Source of the DNA: Kitasatospora sp. MAP5-34
Lineage (GTDB): Bacteria > Actinomycetota > Actinomycetes > Streptomycetales > Streptomycetaceae
Assembly (NCBI RefSeq): GCF_029894335.1
Contig: NZ_JARXZC010000039.1
Span: forward strand, 1 to 64,000
Direction: 5' to 3'
Length of the DNA stretch: 64,000 nt
Position 1 is the stretch's first letter. Every line of letters begins with the position of its first letter. The notes under the pieces were generated by a model. It did no database searches. It was not told the origin of the DNA and saw only the letters and a list, made by a program, of their open reading frames with translations. Below are positions 41,863 through 49,891 of this stretch, one piece after another. Made by a program: the position numbers and the translations under genes.

Positions 41863-43050
41863 ATGACGAGCGCGAGCGGCGGTGCTGACATGGTCGACTG
41901 GAATCTCGCGGTCGCGACGGCGACCCGGTTGGCCCGGCCGGGCCCCGAGGTGACACGGGACCAGGCCCGCGAGGTGGTCTCCGAACTGCGCAGACACGCG
42001 CTGGCGGCGGAGGAGCACGTCCGCGAGTTCACCGGGATGCGTTCCGCCAGCCTGCTGGCGGCCGCCGCGACCCCGGTCCTGGTGGTGGACCGGCCGGGCT
42101 GGGTACGGGCGAACGTCGCGGGATTCCGCACCATCGTCCAGCCGTTGGTGGACAAACTGGCCTCACGTCGCTCCGACAGCCCCGGCTCGGCCGTCCTCGG
42201 CTCGCTGGGGGAGAAGGCGACCGGCGTCGAACTCGGCGCGGTGCTGGCCTTCCTCTCCACCAAGGTGCTCGGCCAGTACGAGACCTTCGCCCCCGCCGAC
42301 CCGCTGCCCGCCCTGCCCGGCTCCCCGGACACCCCGGACAGCCCGGCGGGTCTGTTCGACCGCCCCAGGCGCGGCCCCGGGCAGCCCGGCCCGGGCCGGC
42401 TGCTGCTGGTCGCGCCGAACATCGTCCAGGTGGAGCGCGAACTCGACGTCGAGCCGCACGACTTCCGGCTCTGGGTCTGTCTGCACGAGGAGACCCACCG
42501 CACCCAGTTCACCGCCGTGCCGTGGCTGCGCGACCACATCCAGTCGGAGGTGCAGTCCTTCCTGACCGAGACCGACGTCGACGCGGGTGCCCTGCTGGAG
42601 CGGGTCCGGGAGGCGATCGGAGGGGGCTTCCCCGGGCTCGGCGGCCGTGCCGACGGGCCTGGGGCCGGGACTCTCCTGGAGGTCGTGCAGTCGCCCGTCC
42701 AGCGGGAGATCCTGGGCCGGATCACCGCTGTGATGTCGCTGCTCGAAGGCCACGCGGACGTGGTGATGGACGGCGTCGGCCCGGCGGTGGTGCCGAGCGT
42801 CGCGGAGATCCGGGAGAAGTTCCAGCAGCGCCGGGCCCAGGGGGCGAGCCGCCTCGACCTGGTGCTCCGCCGGCTGCTCGGCATGGACGCCAAGCTGCGC
42901 CAGTACCAGGACGGCGCGGTCTTCGTCCGCAACGTGGTGGACCGCGTCGGCATGACCGAGTTCAACCGCGTCTGGACCTCCCCGAACACCCTCCCCACCA
43001 AGGACGAGATCCACAACCCCGCCTCCTGGGTCGCCCGGGTCATCGGCTGA
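41863..43050 (+). CDS. zinc-dependent metalloprotease, DUF2342/F420-associated family
   Basis: A 395-residue actinobacterial zincin-like protein. HEETHRTQF near residue 210 is an HExxH zinc motif, and EGHADVVMDGVG supplies a downstream ligand region. The N-terminus VDWNLAVATATRLARPGPEVTRDQAREVVSELR is diagnostic of the DUF2342 family, once named coenzyme-F420-biosynthesis-associated. The substrate is unknown. TACGGT at 41851-41856 ends six bases before the ATG, so it is probably leaderless. Confidence 0.85.
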   Translation: MTSASGGADMVDWNLAVATATRLARPGPEVTRDQAREVVSELRRHALAAEEHVREFTGMRSASLLAAAATPVLVVDRPGWVRANVAGFRTIVQPLVDKLASRRSDSPGSAVLGSLGEKATGVELGAVLAFLSTKVLGQYETFAPADPLPALPGSPDTPDSPAGLFDRPRRGPGQPGPGRLLLVAPNIVQVERELDVEPHDFRLWVCLHEETHRTQFTAVPWLRDHIQSEVQSFLTETDVDAGALLERVREAIGGGFPGLGGRADGPGAGTLLEVVQSPVQREILGRITAVMSLLEGHADVVMDGVGPAVVPSVAEIREKFQQRRAQGASRLDLVLRRLLGMDAKLRQYQDGAVFVRNVVDRVGMTEFNRVWTSPNTLPTKDEIHNPASWVARVIG

Positions 43051-43315
43051 CCGTACGCAGCGGGGCGCGGGGGGTGCCCGTGCGCCGGGGGGAGTGGCTC
43101 AGCCGTACATCTGGAGGGCGAATGAACGTTTCTCCATTCACCCGTACGTGGGACGGTGGTCGTACCGAGGGCGCGGGTGGTGTAGCCGAAGCCCGGATTC
43201 TGCGACCATCTGTGAGCACCTGGTGACAGATAGCTGACAAGCCGTCACGCCCGTCCGGTCTCACCGACCACCCCGTACGTCCCCGCTCCCTCCCTCCGCC
43301 AAGGAGTGCTTCCCC

Positions 43316-44470
43316 GTGGGCCCACACCCCGCTGTCGCGGCGATACGTCTCGCCGTACGCCGCACGCTCACCGACCTCGCGGTCGAGGCCGGTTCCACCT
43401 TCGGCGCTCCGGTCCGCGCCCCCCGCAGCCGTCCGTCCGCCGAGCCCGTTCCCGCCGGTGCCGTCGTCGGCGCGGCCGGTGCGCCGGCCCAGGCCACCAC
43501 GCTGATCGGCAACGCCCGCAGACACCCCTCCGGGCTGCCCCGGACGCCGGCCGCGCCCGGCTCGCCGCTGGTGCTGGTCGCGGTCAGCGGCGGCGCCGAC
43601 TCGATGGCGCTGGCCACCGCGACCGCGTTCGAGGCCCCCAAGCTCGGGCTCCGGGTCGGCGCCGTGACGATCGACCACGGGCTGCAGGAGGGCTCCGCCG
43701 CCCGCGCCCAGCAGGTCGTCGAGCGGCTGCGCGAGCTCGGGCTCGACCCGGTGGAGGCGATCCCCGTCCGGGTCGGCCACCAGGGCGGCCCCGAGAACGC
43801 CGCCCGGGAGGCCCGCTACGCGGCGCTGGACGAGGCCGCCGAGCGCCACCGCGCGATCGCCGTCCTGCTCGGGCACACCCGGGACGACCAGGCTGAGACG
43901 GTGCTGCTCGGCCTGGCCCGGGGCTCCGGCTCCCGTTCGCTGGCCGGCATGCCAGCGCAGAAGGGCCGCTACCGCCGCCCGCTGCTGGAGCTGGACCGCT
44001 CCGCCACCCGCCGGGCCTGCTCCGCCCAGTCCATCCCGATCTGGGACGACCCGCACAACAGCGACCCGGCGTACACCCGTTCCCGGGTCCGCCACGAGGT
44101 GCTCCCGGTCCTGGAGAAGCACCTCGGCGCCGGCGTGGTCGAGGCGCTCGCCCGTACCGCCCGGTTGTTCCGGGACGACGCGGACGCCCTGGACCAGTGG
44201 GCCGCCCTCGCCGAGCGCGACCTCCGGACGGGCGAGGGCTCGCTGGACGTCGCCAAACTCGCCGAGCTGCCCTCCGCCGTACGCCGCCGGGTCTTCCGCC
44301 GGGCCGCGCTGCGGGCGGGCTGCCCGGCGGGCGACCTGTTCGCCCGGCACCTGGAGACGGTCGATCAGCTGGTCACCGGCTGGCGCGGTCAGGGGCCCCT
44401 GCACCTACCCGGGGGAGTGGAAGCCACCCGAAGGTGTGGCACGCTGGTGTTTCGGCGTCAGAGCGACTAG
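43316..44470 (+). CDS. tilS: tRNA(Ile)-lysidine synthase
   Basis: A 384-residue ATP-dependent enzyme that converts C34 of the CAU-anticodon isoleucine tRNA to lysidine. The PP-loop VAVSGGADSMALA lies near residue 88; LLGHTRDDQAETVLLGLARGSG and RYRRPLLELDR are TilS-specific. The first about 80 residues form a long Ala/Pro/Arg-rich extension. It starts at GTG 43316 with AAGGAG upstream. The gap 43051-43315 before it contains a hairpin at 43116-43143 and no gene. Confidence 0.93.
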   Translation: MGPHPAVAAIRLAVRRTLTDLAVEAGSTFGAPVRAPRSRPSAEPVPAGAVVGAAGAPAQATTLIGNARRHPSGLPRTPAAPGSPLVLVAVSGGADSMALATATAFEAPKLGLRVGAVTIDHGLQEGSAARAQQVVERLRELGLDPVEAIPVRVGHQGGPENAAREARYAALDEAAERHRAIAVLLGHTRDDQAETVLLGLARGSGSRSLAGMPAQKGRYRRPLLELDRSATRRACSAQSIPIWDDPHNSDPAYTRSRVRHEVLPVLEKHLGAGVVEALARTARLFRDDADALDQWAALAERDLRTGEGSLDVAKLAELPSAVRRRVFRRAALRAGCPAGDLFARHLETVDQLVTGWRGQGPLHLPGGVEATRRCGTLVFRRQSD

Positions 44471-44537
44471 CGGGTAACCGCCGGTCGCAGGGCCGCCGCC
44501 GAAACAGGAACCCCGAACGTTTGAGGACGTATCCCCG

Positions 44538-45092
44538 GTGGACGACAAGGACATGGGCGCCGACCTGGCGAAGGTGCTCATCAGCAAGGACGAGATCGAC
44601 GCCAAGCTCCTGGAGCTGGCCGAGCGGATCGACCAGGACTACGCCGGGCGCGATCTGCTGATCGTCGGTGTGCTCAAGGGCGCCGTGATGGTCATGGCCG
44701 ACCTCGCCCGTGCTCTGCACTCCCAGGTCACGATGGACTGGATGGCGGTCTCCTCGTACGGGATGGGCACCAAGTCCTCCGGCGTGGTCCGGATTCTCAA
44801 GGACCTGGACACCGACATCGCCGGCCGCGACGTGCTGATCGTCGAGGACATCATCGACTCCGGCCTCACCCTCTCCTGGCTGCTCGGCAACCTGGGCTCG
44901 CGCGGCCCGGCCTCCCTCGAGGTCTGCACCCTGCTGCGCAAGCCCGATGCCGCCAAGGTCGAGATCGACGTCAAGTACGTCGGCTTCGACATCCCGAACG
45001 AGTTCGTGGTCGGTTACGGCCTCGACTACGCCGAGAAGCTCCGCAACCTGCCCTTCATCGGCACCCTCGCGCCCCACGTCTACGGCGGCTGA
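44538..45092 (+). CDS. hpt: hypoxanthine phosphoribosyltransferase
   Basis: A 184-residue purine salvage enzyme making IMP and GMP from bases and PRPP. The PRPP-binding motif VLIVEDIIDSGLTL, the flexible loop SSYGMGTKSSGVVRI and the C-terminal VGFDIPNEFVVGYGLDY are typical HPRT. It starts at GTG 44538. It is downstream of tilS and upstream of ftsH, the conserved order in actinobacteria. Confidence 0.95.
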   Translation: MDDKDMGADLAKVLISKDEIDAKLLELAERIDQDYAGRDLLIVGVLKGAVMVMADLARALHSQVTMDWMAVSSYGMGTKSSGVVRILKDLDTDIAGRDVLIVEDIIDSGLTLSWLLGNLGSRGPASLEVCTLLRKPDAAKVEIDVKYVGFDIPNEFVVGYGLDYAEKLRNLPFIGTLAPHVYGG

Positions 45093-45294
45093 GAAGCCCG
45101 TCACGGACCGTTCGGGCGACGGGCGGGAACAGTGCGCTCTTCCCGCCCGTTGAGCGGGGGTAGGAAAATACGTCGTGCCGTCGCGCTCCCGCCGTCAGGG
45201 GGAGCGACTGCGGTACGGTCCCATTAACCGCTCTTCTCATGAGCACATCCGGATGCGCCGACGGCCCCACAGTCGAACGGCGCCGTTGAGTGGC

Positions 45295-45328
45295 AGGAGG
45301 GACGGGGCGGCAACGCCCCGCATGGATG
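45295..45328 (+). promoter_or_regulatory. Shine-Dalgarno with hairpin spacer in front of ftsH
   Basis: A full AGGAGG (45295-45300) lies 25 bases from ATG 45326, too far for normal initiation. Between them, GGGGCG (45304-45309) and CGCCCC (45314-45319) form a perfect stem capped by GCAA, a GNRA tetraloop. Folding removes 16 bases and leaves a 9-base spacing. Hairpin stability could therefore tune FtsH translation. Confidence 0.7.
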
Positions 45329-47380
45329 GACGTCAAGCGATACTTCCGCGCGCCGATCATGTGGATCGTGCTGGCCGTCCTCGCCGTCATTGTGCTGATG
45401 CAGGTCGTTTCGGACTCCAATGGCTACAAGACGGTCGACACGGGGCAGGTCGTCGCCGCGATCAATGCCAACCAGGTCAAGTCGGCGCAGATCACCACGG
45501 GTGACTCACAGACCATCAAGATCCAGCTGAAGGAGGGCGCCCAGCTGCCCTCCTCCGGCTCCGCCAAGGCGCCCTCCGGCACCAAGTTCCAGGCCTCGTA
45601 CATCGGGTCCCAGGGCAAGGATGTCGCCGCGACCCTCCAGGCGGAGGTCAACGGCACCAGTCCGAACCAGCTGCCCGAGGGCTACACCATCAGCCCCGAG
45701 AAGCAGTCGACCTTCGTCGGCCTGCTGCTCTCGATGCTGCCGATCGTCATCATCGTTCTGGTCTTCCTCTTCCTGATGAACCAGATGCAGGGTGGCGGCT
45801 CCCGGGTCATGCAGTTCGGCAAGTCCAAGGCCAAGCTGCTCACCAAGGACACCCCGAAGACCACGTTCGCGGATGTCGCGGGTGCGGACGAGGCGGTCGA
45901 GGAACTCCACGAGATCAAGGAGTTCCTGCAGGAGCCGGCCAAGTTCCAGGCCGTCGGCGCCAAGATCCCCAAGGGTGTGCTGCTCTACGGCCCGCCCGGC
46001 ACCGGCAAGACCCTGCTGGCGCGTGCCGTCGCGGGCGAGGCCGGCGTGCCGTTCTACTCGATCTCCGGTTCCGACTTCGTCGAGATGTTCGTCGGTGTCG
46101 GCGCCTCGCGAGTCCGTGACCTGTTCGAGCAGGCCAAGGCGAACGCCCCGGCGATCGTCTTCGTCGACGAGATCGACGCCGTCGGCCGGCACCGTGGTGC
46201 GGGTCTCGGCGGCGGCCACGACGAGCGCGAGCAGACTCTCAACCAGCTGCTGGTCGAGATGGACGGCTTCGACGTCAAGGGCGGCGTGATCCTGATCGCG
46301 GCGACCAACCGTCCCGACATCCTGGACCCGGCGCTGCTGCGCCCGGGCCGCTTCGACCGGCAGATCGCGGTCGACCGGCCGGACCTCCAGGGCCGTCACG
46401 ACATCCTCAAGGTGCATGCCAAGGGCAAGCCGGTCACGCCGGACGTCGACCTCCGGGCCGTCGCCAAGCGCACCCCCGGCTTCACCGGTGCGGACCTGGC
46501 GAACGTCCTCAACGAGGCCGCGCTGCTGACGGCCCGCTCCGACAAGAAGCTGGTCGACAACATCACGCTGGACGAGGCGATCGACCGCGTCGTGGCCGGA
46601 CCGCAGAAGCGGACCCGGATCATGTCGGAGAAGGAGAAGAAGATCACCGCGTACCACGAGGGCGGACACGCCCTGGTCGCGGCGGCTTCTCCGAACGCCG
46701 ACCCGGTGCACAAGATCACCATCCTGTCCCGTGGCCGGGCCCTGGGTTACACCATGGTCCTCCCCGACGAGGACAAGTACTCGACCACCCGGAACGAGAT
46801 GCTCGACCAGCTGGCGTACATGCTGGGCGGGCGCGCGGCGGAGGAGCTGGTCTTCCACGACCCGACCACCGGCGCCTCGAACGACATCGAGAAGGCCACC
46901 GCCACGGCGCGGGCCATGGTGACGCAGTACGGCATGAGCGAGCGCCTCGGCGCGATCAAGTTCGGTTCGAGCGAGTCCGAGCCGTTCCTGGGCCGTGAGA
47001 TGGGCCACCAGCGCGACTACTCGGAAGAGGTCGCCGGGCTGGTCGACGAAGAGGTCAAGAAGCTCATCGAGAACGCGCACAACGAGGCCTGGGAGATCCT
47101 GGTCGAGAACCGCGACGTGCTCGACAACCTGGTCCTCGAGCTTCTCGAGAAGGAGACGCTCAACAAGGAGCAGATCGCCGAGATCTTCTCGACCATCGTC
47201 CGGCGCCCGGCCCGGCCGGCCTGGACGGGCTCGTCCCGTCGTACGCCGTCCACCCGTCCGCCCGTGCAGTCCCCGAAGGAGCTGGCGCTCACCAACGGCG
47301 CCGCCGCCCCGACGGACACTGCCACGGTGGACATCCTGAAGCTGCCCCCCGTCACGGGAGACAACGCCTCCGGGAGCTGA
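45326..47380 (+). CDS. ftsH: ATP-dependent zinc metalloprotease FtsH
   Basis: A 684-residue membrane AAA+ protease that removes misassembled membrane proteins and unstable regulators. Two membrane helices (about residues 9-28 and 130-152) flank an extracytoplasmic domain. The AAA module has Walker A GPPGTGKT (222-229), Walker B IVFVDEID and second-region-of-homology NRPDILDPALLRPGRFDRQ. The M41 protease shows the zinc motif HEGGH and the pore motif FVG. I start at ATG 45326 (MDVKRYFRAP) by family similarity; an in-frame GTG at 45290 adds 12 unlikely residues. The Pro/Thr-rich C-terminus is divergent. Confidence 0.96.
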   Translation: MDVKRYFRAPIMWIVLAVLAVIVLMQVVSDSNGYKTVDTGQVVAAINANQVKSAQITTGDSQTIKIQLKEGAQLPSSGSAKAPSGTKFQASYIGSQGKDVAATLQAEVNGTSPNQLPEGYTISPEKQSTFVGLLLSMLPIVIIVLVFLFLMNQMQGGGSRVMQFGKSKAKLLTKDTPKTTFADVAGADEAVEELHEIKEFLQEPAKFQAVGAKIPKGVLLYGPPGTGKTLLARAVAGEAGVPFYSISGSDFVEMFVGVGASRVRDLFEQAKANAPAIVFVDEIDAVGRHRGAGLGGGHDEREQTLNQLLVEMDGFDVKGGVILIAATNRPDILDPALLRPGRFDRQIAVDRPDLQGRHDILKVHAKGKPVTPDVDLRAVAKRTPGFTGADLANVLNEAALLTARSDKKLVDNITLDEAIDRVVAGPQKRTRIMSEKEKKITAYHEGGHALVAAASPNADPVHKITILSRGRALGYTMVLPDEDKYSTTRNEMLDQLAYMLGGRAAEELVFHDPTTGASNDIEKATATARAMVTQYGMSERLGAIKFGSSESEPFLGREMGHQRDYSEEVAGLVDEEVKKLIENAHNEAWEILVENRDVLDNLVLELLEKETLNKEQIAEIFSTIVRRPARPAWTGSSRRTPSTRPPVQSPKELALTNGAAAPTDTATVDILKLPPVTGDNASGS

Positions 47381-47418
47381 TCGACGGACACCGGCTCCGG
47401 CCGGTACCGGTACGGAAT

Positions 47419-47462
47419 GGATGCCGCGTCACCAGGGTTTGTACCCTGGAGGCGCGGCATCC
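47419..47462 (+). terminator. nested hairpin between ftsH and folE
   Basis: The outer 10-bp stem GGATGCCGCG/CGCGGCATCC (47419-47428 with 47453-47462) encloses an inner 7-bp stem (47432-47438 with 47443-47449, TTGT loop). It begins 38 bases after ftsH and ends 41 bases before folE: a terminator, or an attenuator controlling readthrough into folE. Confidence 0.82.
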
Positions 47463-47503
47463 GTGCTGCTCAGCCCTAACCCTGACACCCAAGCGAGGCA
47501 CGC

Positions 47504-48109
47504 ATGATCGACCCGGTGACTCTCGACGGCGAATCCGACATCGGGACGTTCGACCAGAAGCGGGCCGAGAACGCCATCCGCGAGCTGCTGATCGCGGTCG
47601 GCGAGGACCCCGACCGCGAGGGCCTGCTGGAGACGCCCGCCCGGGTCGCGCGTGCCTACAAGGAGATATTCGCCGGACTCTGGCAGGAGCCGGAGGACGT
47701 GCTGACCACCACCTTCGACATCGGCCACGACGAGATGGTGCTGGTCAAGGACATCGAGGTGTACTCCACCTGCGAACACCACCTGGTGCCCTTCCGGGGC
47801 GTCGCCCACGTCGGGTACATCCCGTCCACCAGCGGCAAGATCACCGGGCTGTCCAAGCTGGCCCGCCTGGTCGACGTCTACGCCCGCCGCCCGCAGGTGC
47901 AGGAGCGGCTGACCAGCCAGGTCGCCGACTCGCTGATGCGCATCCTGGAGCCGCGCGGCGCCATCGTGGTGATCGAGTGCGAGCACATGTGCATGTCGAT
48001 GCGCGGCATCCGCAAGCCCGGCTCCAAGACCATCACCTCGGCCGTCCGGGGCCAGCTCCGCGACCCGGCGACCCGGGCCGAGGCGATGAGCCTGATCATC
48101 GGCCGCTGA
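47504..48109 (+). CDS. folE: GTP cyclohydrolase I
   Basis: A 201-residue enzyme converting GTP to dihydroneopterin triphosphate, the first step of folate synthesis. Motifs: LLETPARVARAYKEIFAGL, the zinc/active-site segment VYSTCEHHLVPFRGVAHVGYIP, and IECEHMCMSMRGIRKPGSKTITSAVRGQL (second Cys ligand). GCGAGG precedes the ATG. It works with folP, folB and folK 4-7 kb downstream; the two parts are interrupted by an esterase-like gene and an MprF-like gene. Confidence 0.97.
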   Translation: MIDPVTLDGESDIGTFDQKRAENAIRELLIAVGEDPDREGLLETPARVARAYKEIFAGLWQEPEDVLTTTFDIGHDEMVLVKDIEVYSTCEHHLVPFRGVAHVGYIPSTSGKITGLSKLARLVDVYARRPQVQERLTSQVADSLMRILEPRGAIVVIECEHMCMSMRGIRKPGSKTITSAVRGQLRDPATRAEAMSLIIGR

Positions 48110-48136
48110 ACGGCTCCGCCTGCGGGTAGGGCAGCA

Positions 48137-48234
48137 CAGGAGGCGCGGGGAACTGCGCGAGGTCGGAAGGCGACGACCTGTGCCCTTCCGGTTTCGCGCA
48201 CGCAGTTGATCAAGCAGGGCCCCACGCCTCCTGC
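48137..48234. repeat. dispersed intergenic palindrome, copy C
   Basis: The left arm GAGGCGCGGGGAACTGCGCGA (starting near 48140) pairs imperfectly with a right arm containing GCGCACGCAGTTG and ending CCCACGCCTCCTG (to about 48233). It lies between convergent folE and the esterase-like gene, as at the other two copies. Confidence 0.72.
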
Positions 48235-48251
48235 GGTGGCTGATCGGGTGC

Positions 48252-49433
48252 CTATTGGCGCGGTTCGCGGTCCTGTGGGGGCTTGAGGTGGTCGCTCATC
48301 CACTCCAGGGCGGCGGGCAGCTCGCGCTGCCAGGTCTCGAAGCTGTGGCCGCCGTCGTCCAGGAAGAGCGAGTCGGCCCGGAACTCCGGGTGGGCGTCGG
48401 CGACCTGCTGGGCGGTGGCCAGGAACTGCTGGGTGGCCGCGTAGTCCTCCTCCGTCCTGGTGCTCACCACCAGCAGTGAGACCTTCGGCGCGGGCAGGTT
48501 GCGCAGCCGCCAGTTGAGGTCGCTGTTGAGTGCGGCGGTCTGGTCGCCCCGGAACAGGTCGCCGTCCGTCCAGCGGTCGTTGGGCACGGTGTAGTCCGCG
48601 TGCATCGCGGCGGCCTGGGGGTAGACGCCGGGGTTGCGCATCGACAGCCGCAGCGCGCAGCTGCCGCCGGTGGAGTACCCCAGTACGCCCCAGGAGGCCG
48701 CCGCCCGGCTGACCCGGTACGTCGACCGCAGGGCGGCGGGCAGGTCCTTGGCGAACCAGGTCTCGGCGTGCGGGCCGCCCGGCACGTCCACGCACTCGGT
48801 GTTGCGCGGCGGTGCCACGGTCGGCCGGGCCATCACGATCACGGTGGGGGCCATCTTGCCGGTCCGCTCCAGGTCCCAGGCGGTCTGCGGCACCCGCAGG
48901 CCCTCCACCAGGTGCAGTGACGGGCCGGGGTAGCCCGCCAGGGTGAGCAGGACGGGGAAGCGCTCCCGGGCGTACCGGGGGATGAAGTACTCGGGGGGCA
49001 GGTAGACGAAGACCTGGTCGGAGAGGCCGGACTCGGTGCCCGTGACGCGGACCGAGTCGACCCGCCCGACCTCCTCCGGCCTGCCCTGCGGCAGATCCTT
49101 GATCGTCTCCAGGCCGCCCTCTGAGGTCGGCTGGATCAGTGCCCCGGACTTGGGGGCCGCGCCCTTCGGGTGCTCCGAACCCACCAGTGAGAGCGGGGTG
49201 CCGCCGGGGCGGAGCAGGTCGTTCCAGGATGTGTAGAAACCGTAGGAGTTGTTCAGCGCGAGGCCGAGCACGCCCACCACGGAGAGTTGAACGACCATCA
49301 GGAGCGCGATCCGACAGAGCATCACCAGCGGATGCTGCCGGGCCAGCTTCGGCCAGAGCCAGAGCGTGGCGACCAGACCTAGGCCGGCCAGCGCGATCAG
49401 CGAGTACACCAGCGTCCGGCTGGTCAATTCCAT
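48252..49433 (-). CDS. membrane-anchored esterase-like alpha/beta hydrolase
   Basis: A 393-residue protein with two N-terminal membrane helices (about residues 10-27 and 38-62) and an extracytoplasmic alpha/beta hydrolase of the esterase D/mycolyltransferase type. RFPVLLTLAGYPG is followed by the nucleophile elbow GYSTGGSCALRL, an acid region LVVSTRTEEDY and the late His in DDGGHSFETW. The substrate is unknown, probably an envelope ester. ATG 49433 has GGGAGGG upstream in the minus-strand leader; the frame open to 49670 has no better start. Confidence 0.82.
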   Translation of the reverse strand: MELTSRTLVYSLIALAGLGLVATLWLWPKLARQHPLVMLCRIALLMVVQLSVVGVLGLALNNSYGFYTSWNDLLRPGGTPLSLVGSEHPKGAAPKSGALIQPTSEGGLETIKDLPQGRPEEVGRVDSVRVTGTESGLSDQVFVYLPPEYFIPRYARERFPVLLTLAGYPGPSLHLVEGLRVPQTAWDLERTGKMAPTVIVMARPTVAPPRNTECVDVPGGPHAETWFAKDLPAALRSTYRVSRAAASWGVLGYSTGGSCALRLSMRNPGVYPQAAAMHADYTVPNDRWTDGDLFRGDQTAALNSDLNWRLRNLPAPKVSLLVVSTRTEEDYAATQQFLATAQQVADAHPEFRADSLFLDDGGHSFETWQRELPAALEWMSDHLKPPQDREPRQ

Positions 49434-49891
49434 GCTGTCGCCCTCCCTTGGGCAGCTGTGGGGCCAGGATTCATCGTGTGCGGGAGCGGGGTGGACGGCC
49501 AGCGGGGCTGGGCCGGTCGTGCGTCCGTCGCGCCGCCCGATCGGCACCCGGTCGGGTCCCGCCCGCTGCGGAGGGCGCAACCAAGGCTCTAGAATGCGGC
49601 GTCCACCGTGTGTAACGCGTGCGCTGCTGTCCCGTAGCGCCGCGTGTCGCATTGGGCCGCCACTGACCACCCGCTGCCGGTCAGCCGTTCAGCCGTCCCG
49701 CTGGGCGTGCCGTCCGTGCGGCGCCACCTGTCCCCAGGCTCCGCCGTCGATCAGGTCCGAGGGGTATCAACCTTCTGCGGAGCCTTGTCTGACGAGTGGA
49801 TTGCCAGACGAAGGAATAGCCATGAAGGTCCATCTCATCTCCTCCCTCGGAGTGACAGGACGTCCCGCGACAGCCTCTACGCTGAGCTTCC
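49434..49891. other. 458-base divergent intergenic region with a possible upstream ORF
   Basis: Between the divergent esterase-like and MprF-like genes. On the plus strand a 30-codon frame at 49821-49914 (MKVHLISSLGVTG...) follows AAGGAA and overlaps the MprF-like start by 23 bases, so it could be a regulatory upstream ORF. GTCTG (49789-49793) and CAGAC (49806-49810) could form a short hairpin before it. No other gene is visible. Confidence 0.4.
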
